Shown: one piece after another, positions 5,184 to 8,264 of the stretch
How positions within the stretch are numbered: position 1 is the first letter of the stretch
Layout of the letters: each line of letters opens with the position of its first letter
Source: JBGSZX01 sp964640545
GTDB taxonomy: Bacteria; Bdellovibrionota; UBA2428
NCBI GenBank assembly: GCA_964640545.1
Contig: CAZXHL010000117.1
Location: 1-8,264 of the forward strand
Length of the DNA: 8,264 nt
Reading direction: 5' to 3'
Notes under the pieces: generated by a model
Told to the model about the DNA's origin: nothing
What the model saw: only the letters and a program-made list of their open reading frames with translations
Database searches by the model: none
Program-made: the position numbers and the translations under genes

Positions 5184-5882
5184 ATGGTAGATGCTTCCAA
5201 GCCCCATGTAGGAATTGAACTTTCTGTTGTTATCCCGGTTGCCAACCAAGACAACTGCGAGCGACTCATTCAAGACTTACAGAAAGAGCTCTCAAAGCTT
5301 CAGATCAGCCATGAAATTTTTGTTGCTATCCCGCCCGACTATCTCGCCCCGATCCCGTCCGAAAATGTTAAACTGGTGTCTGCTCAGAAAAAATCTCGTG
5401 CCACACAAATGAATCATGCTGCAGCACTCGCCACGGGAAAATTACTTTGGTTTTTACATGCGGATAGCCAGATCCAAGATTGCGATCTACACGATGTGAT
5501 CCCAAGAGCACTAAATGAAGCTCAACCGACTTGCTGGTACTTTCAACTCTCATTCGAAAGCTCTTCATCAAGCCTATGCAGATTGAATGCCTATGGAGCT
5601 AACTATCGATCCAGAAAATGGAACCTCCCCTTTGGGGATCAAGGCTTTCTTCTAAAAAATGAAACCTTCGAAACCTATGGCCCTTTTCCAGAAACTTTCT
5701 ATTCTGGAGAGGACCATGCTTTTATCCAGAATCTGAAACAAAATAATGTGCAGATAAAGTGTACAAACAAAAAACTCATCACTAGCCCTAGAAAGTACCA
5801 AAAGCGCGGCTGGCTTCAGACCACACTCACCCACTTATTTCTTACTGTTCTACAGGAGTATAAATTCAAATCTAATGCCTAA
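5184..5882 (+). CDS. TIGR04283-type family 2 glycosyltransferase (arsenosugar-associated)
   Basis: This 232-residue protein has a single GT-A domain. The opening strand is LSVVIPV (13-19). The family's hallmark block follows: SRATQMNHAAALATG (71-85), then LLWFLHADS (87-95), where HAD stands in the metal/nucleotide DxD position. PFGDQGFLL (149-157) and GEDHAFIQNL (175-184) give the acceptor/catalytic region. TSPRKYQKRGW (200-210) matches the usual 'TSaRRw..xG' tail. There is no signal peptide; a short hydrophobic C-terminal stretch (LTHLFLTVLQ) may touch the membrane. NCBI labels this family 'arsenosugar biosynthesis glycosyltransferase' (originally rSAM/selenodomain-associated transferase 2). 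Its partner family is encoded next, overlapping by eight bases, and the phosphorylase lies just upstream, which implies co-translation and one pathway. Donor and acceptor are not established from sequence. No clear ribosome site precedes the ATG. Confidence 0.85.
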   Translation: MVDASKPHVGIELSVVIPVANQDNCERLIQDLQKELSKLQISHEIFVAIPPDYLAPIPSENVKLVSAQKKSRATQMNHAAALATGKLLWFLHADSQIQDCDLHDVIPRALNEAQPTCWYFQLSFESSSSSLCRLNAYGANYRSRKWNLPFGDQGFLLKNETFETYGPFPETFYSGEDHAFIQNLKQNNVQIKCTNKKLITSPRKYQKRGWLQTTLTHLFLTVLQEYKFKSNA

Positions 5883-6534
5883 TTCAATTGCTATTGCCAT
5901 ATTCGTAAAAACTCCAGAGTTTAGTCCGGTCAAAACAAGACTGGCCGCAAGTATCGGCAAAGACGCCGCCATTCAAGTTTATGAATACTGCCTAAAAATA
6001 GTAGAGGAGAAAGTCCTAAAGCTACAGGCCAAATTGGCTCCACAGATTGAACTTACACCCTACTGGGCCATTGCTGAAACAGAATCCCTCAACTCTGCTA
6101 GGTGGGCCAACCTTTCTCGGATGAATCAAGGTGACAATCCCCAGCTTGGAAAGAAGCTTGACCATGTATACACAACACTTAAAGCCACCCACGAAGTCGT
6201 CGCAGTTATGGGATCGGATTCTCCATTTTTTGACCTCGACGAAGTTTGCGATGGAGTTCAATGGCTACTAAACAACAAGAACGCTGCCTGTATTGGCCCT
6301 ACCGAGGACGGAGGTTATTACTTCTTTGCCTCTAACGCTTCTTTGCCTGAGAAATGCTGGACAGACGTCACTTACAGCGAGAACACGACGCGAGAAGAAT
6401 TTCTATCGGGTCTTCCCGAAAAGCTTAAAGTTAAAAATTTGGAGTTGCACTGGGATATCGATAATATTGAAGACCTTAATCGAGCTGCAGAACACGACAC
6501 TCGATTCACCATTGAATCTCTTAGGCAAAGCTAA
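5875..6534 (+). CDS. TIGR04282/DUF2064-type GT-A fold transferase (arsenosugar-associated)
   Basis: This complete 219-residue protein has the nucleotidyltransferase-like GT-A fold of DUF2064. The nucleotide-binding opening is FVKTPEFSPVKTRLAASIG (10-28), where the family has 'F.K.P..G.vKTRL'. NQGDNPQLGKKL (84-95), VMGSDSP (111-117) and GPTEDGGYYFFA (141-152) are the other family blocks. WDIDNIEDL (193-201) is the C-terminal 'D.DT..DL' metal-site region. One oddity is serine at position 18, where glycine is usual before VKTRL. The fold resembles CofC and MobA guanylyltransferases, so it may activate the sugar-1-phosphate made by the phosphorylase; NCBI names the family as a glycosyltransferase. 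It starts inside the end of the preceding gene (eight-base overlap). An AGGAG lies 16 bases upstream, too far to be a standard ribosome site, so coupling is likely. Its 3' end overlaps a convergent small gene by 14 bases. Confidence 0.85.
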   Translation: MPNSIAIAIFVKTPEFSPVKTRLAASIGKDAAIQVYEYCLKIVEEKVLKLQAKLAPQIELTPYWAIAETESLNSARWANLSRMNQGDNPQLGKKLDHVYTTLKATHEVVAVMGSDSPFFDLDEVCDGVQWLLNNKNAACIGPTEDGGYYFFASNASLPEKCWTDVTYSENTTREEFLSGLPEKLKVKNLELHWDIDNIEDLNRAAEHDTRFTIESLRQS

Positions 6535-6760
6535 CTTGGTCGCTGTAGGGAGAGAGAGGTAGATCAAAACGATTTTTTCTACGTACAGGTAGATCGGGGT
6601 TTTCAATCCACTCGGTTCGAATACGGAAAGCAAAATTTACATTCAATTCTTTAAGAGCCAACTCTTCAGCCTGTTGAGGCCCATGAGCCTCGATCTCGAC
6701 ACAGAGACATTCAGAAGCTGTAATAAAGATTGCGATTGAGTATTTTTTTTGACTTCCCAT
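6521..6760 (-). CDS. Small hypothetical protein
   Basis: This is a 79-residue frame starting MGSQKKYSIAIFITASE. The first half reads like a small beta-alpha module: strand KYSIAIFI, strand CLCVEIEAHG, then an amphipathic helix PQQAEELALKEL. This layout is common in short bacterial proteins with an 'EA.s...A.elA' helix. The second half is charged and lacks a hydrophobic segment, so it is probably cytoplasmic. I do not recognise a family and give no function. It lies 92 bases downstream of the PilZ gene on the same strand and converges on the transferase operon, overlapping its stop by 14 bases. AAGAG one base before the ATG is too close for a normal ribosome site. It fills the only sizeable space between two solid genes, which supports it being real. 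Confidence 0.55.
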   Translation of the reverse strand: MGSQKKYSIAIFITASECLCVEIEAHGPQQAEELALKELNVNFAFRIRTEWIENPDLPVRRKNRFDLPLSPYSDQVSFA

Positions 6761-6814
6761 ACTCTTAGAATAGAGGTTTAGAGAGGCACTAAACAGTCAC
6801 AATTACTTGCTAGA

Positions 6815-6824
6815 TTAAGCTTAA
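6815..6824. repeat. Palindrome TTAAGCTTAA, copy 1
   Basis: TTAAGCTTAA lies 55 bases upstream of the small hypothetical gene's start. An identical copy lies at 8204-8213, upstream of the PilZ gene. Each site would be in the promoter region of a minus-strand gene. The sequence is AT-rich and short, so coincidence is possible. Confidence 0.3.
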
Positions 6825-6852
6825 GTTAAGAGTGAGACGGAGTTCAGAAAAA

Positions 6853-8157
6853 TTAGCCTGCCAGCAACGACTTCTGCATCACAAGGTCATCAAACATGTT
6901 CTCAAAGACAAAAAGGCGCAACTTCTCACGTTCTTTCGACGAGAGCCCAACAAATTCGAACCCAAGCGAATGGTCACTCACCCACTTTTTTTGAATCGCA
7001 GCTTCAATCGCAACGTTCTTGAGGTCGAGTTTAATCTCAAAATATTTTGAGTAGCCCCTCAACTCGCGCATCAGTTCAAGGTCTGTTTGCAGCTTCATTC
7101 CACTCGCACTCACATCAAACATGGAAGCACGAATTTCATTCTGCCCCACAATTAAATTGCATTGGTAGTCTACTCCGCTTCCAACAGATAGCCTCAGCTC
7201 ACCTCTTCGTTGGACTCGAAACACATCCTCTGGAATAAAAAACTCAAAGCGATTGTCCCTAAAGAGAATTTCAGACGGCCTAATTCCAAAAAAGAACCGC
7301 CCTTCTCCGATATCAAAATTACAGTATAAAACTTCTTCGACTTGTGAACTTAAAAACTTGGCAAACAAAATTCGACTTGAATATTCTGAAGGGTAATAAA
7401 ATGACACAAGTCGCCCCAGATCATTGAAGGATGAGACCTCGACCTTCATGATATTTCTCTGTCCCCGGGTCCAAATCGTTACAACTCTTGCCCTCTGCTC
7501 CATCTCTTTAATTAGAAGTATTCTTGAATCTGGCTCGGCTACTTTTTTAAAATAAGCATCCGCATCCTTGTTCCACTTCGCAGCAGCCCCCAAAATAATT
7601 TCTTTCTGTGATGCAGAAATTTTTGCTTCATCAAATGTTTCAGCACTAATGTATTCGTTAGGGTTAAAGGCTGATCCAACATATACAATCCGACCAAAGT
7701 CTTTTTTTACATAGGACAACAATTTTGGTGATATATAGGTTCCGGCAGGGAATAACTTTTTCTGAAGCCACCTCTCTAGAAACAAGAAAATTCGGCTTTT
7801 AATTATTGCGAAGGGAGTAGGCTTCATCAGAACATCAGAAAATCCCTGTTCATAAAATCGTGAAACAGACCCCACTCCGTCTTTATCACTTAAAGCTACA
7901 TGAAAGACGAGCGATTTTGCATGGGTCTTTAAAAAACTTCCTGCCCTTAGCATGAAAGTTGTATCAATGAATGTCAAAAATAGATGGGGCAACGCCAAAG
8001 CATGACTGAGTTCCTCAAACGACTCACAATGAATCAGCTCAAAACCGAATTCTTCTGAAAAATGCTTTAACTGAGACCATTGCTCAGCACGAGGCCCAAC
8101 CCATAGAAATGTTGGCATCTTCATTGCTGAAGAATAAAGCTCGGATTTTTTTCCCAC
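6853..8157 (-). CDS. Pseudo-receiver plus PilZ domain c-di-GMP effector
   Basis: This 434-residue cytoplasmic protein has two recognisable ends. Residues about 14-130 have a receiver fold: strand TFLWVGP, strand LFLTFID ending at D65, VALS at 87-90, and MKP (111-113) with the lysine expected of receivers. The acidic pair normally after the first strand is absent, so phosphorylation is doubtful. Residues about 135-235 are not recognised. Residues about 237-310 are beta-rich and resemble the domain preceding PilZ in YcgR-like proteins. The PilZ domain (about 311-425) has QRRGELR (316-322), giving R318 and R322, and DVSASG (348-353), the DxSxxG motif. Both halves of the c-di-GMP site are intact. 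The frame opens with GTG at 8157; ATGs at 8124 and 8118 are alternatives, the last giving MPTFLWVGP. No start has a good ribosome site. A second-messenger-controlled adaptor role is inferred; its partner is unknown. Confidence 0.8.
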   Translation of the reverse strand: MGKKSELYSSAMKMPTFLWVGPRAEQWSQLKHFSEEFGFELIHCESFEELSHALALPHLFLTFIDTTFMLRAGSFLKTHAKSLVFHVALSDKDGVGSVSRFYEQGFSDVLMKPTPFAIIKSRIFLFLERWLQKKLFPAGTYISPKLLSYVKKDFGRIVYVGSAFNPNEYISAETFDEAKISASQKEIILGAAAKWNKDADAYFKKVAEPDSRILLIKEMEQRARVVTIWTRGQRNIMKVEVSSFNDLGRLVSFYYPSEYSSRILFAKFLSSQVEEVLYCNFDIGEGRFFFGIRPSEILFRDNRFEFFIPEDVFRVQRRGELRLSVGSGVDYQCNLIVGQNEIRASMFDVSASGMKLQTDLELMRELRGYSKYFEIKLDLKNVAIEAAIQKKWVSDHSLGFEFVGLSSKEREKLRLFVFENMFDDLVMQKSLLAG

Positions 8158-8169
8158 CTGTTTATACTA

Positions 8170-8264
8170 ATGAAACTCTATCAGAAAGATGATTATTATC
8201 TCGTTAAGCTTAAACTGTGCGCGCTTAAGTGTTGCAAGGGCGCGGCCGACCCGGGGCTTTTCTA
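8170..8264 (+). CDS. Possible divergent ORF, cut by right window edge
   Basis: From ATG 8170 a frame stays open for 31 codons to the window end, beginning MKLYQKDDYYLVKLKLC and continuing through a GC-rich stretch (GADP-like region). It would begin only 12 bases from the GTG at 8157 on the opposite strand, leaving no room for promoters unless the PilZ gene starts later. There is no ribosome site, and the open length is short enough to occur by chance. I list it only as a candidate. Confidence 0.3.
   Translation, partial: MKLYQKDDYYLVKLKLCALKCCKGAADPGLF
8204..8213. repeat. Palindrome TTAAGCTTAA, copy 2
   Basis: This is the second exact copy of the 10-base palindrome, 47 bases upstream of the PilZ gene's GTG. 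Just downstream on the minus strand is GATAATAAT, a -10-like sequence without a convincing -35 partner. Confidence 0.3.

Noticed and set aside
5061..5273. Minus-strand 70-codon frame spanning the phosphorylase/glycosyltransferase junction
   Set aside because: It is antisense to two well-supported genes and has no recognisable features.
8221..8264. Intrinsic terminator near the right edge (GC-rich segment followed by TTTT)
   Set aside because: Only a three-base stem (GCC/GGC) can be formed before the T run.

Overview
The window looks like a chromosomal stretch from a Gram-negative bacterium of moderate, slightly AT-leaning base composition. Export signals, an outer-envelope type protein and two genes with PilZ (c-di-GMP receptor) domains would fit a Bdellovibrio-like or other delta-proteobacterial lineage. 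That placement is inference from gene content and style, not from a marker gene. I see no rRNA, tRNA, transposase, phage gene or CRISPR array.

Left part (1-1434, minus strand): a secreted protein of unknown function is cut by the left edge. Next is a four-helix membrane protein whose cytoplasmic C-terminus is a PilZ domain. That PilZ domain is split between two reading frames, and one missing G in a short G run would explain the break. A 211-base intergenic region with several small inverted repeats separates this locus from a divergent gene.

Middle (1435-4175): a complete GPH-type (MelB-like) cation:sugar symporter lies on the plus strand. It converges, with only 6 bases between stop codons, on a minus-strand exported CsgG/FlgT-like protein. 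Upstream of that is a minus-strand Mpo1-like (DUF962) small membrane protein.

Right-middle (4304-6534, plus strand): a tight three-gene operon encodes a methylthioadenosine phosphorylase, a TIGR04283-type glycosyltransferase and a TIGR04282/DUF2064-type GT-A fold transferase. The two transferase families are those annotated next to the radical-SAM arsenosugar enzyme ArsS. The three genes could form the downstream half of an arsenosugar (or related 5'-modified ribose) pathway: phosphorolysis of a 5'-deoxyadenosyl conjugate, activation of the sugar-1-phosphate, then glycosyl transfer. ArsM and ArsS themselves are not in the window. The divergent promoter region upstream holds a perfect 11-base direct repeat.

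Right end (6521-8264): a small minus-strand hypothetical gene overlaps the operon's 3' end. Upstream of it is a pseudo-receiver/PilZ protein with an intact c-di-GMP signature. A possible divergent ORF runs off the right edge. The two PilZ loci suggest c-di-GMP control is used heavily in this organism, but nothing in the sequence ties them to the operon between them.
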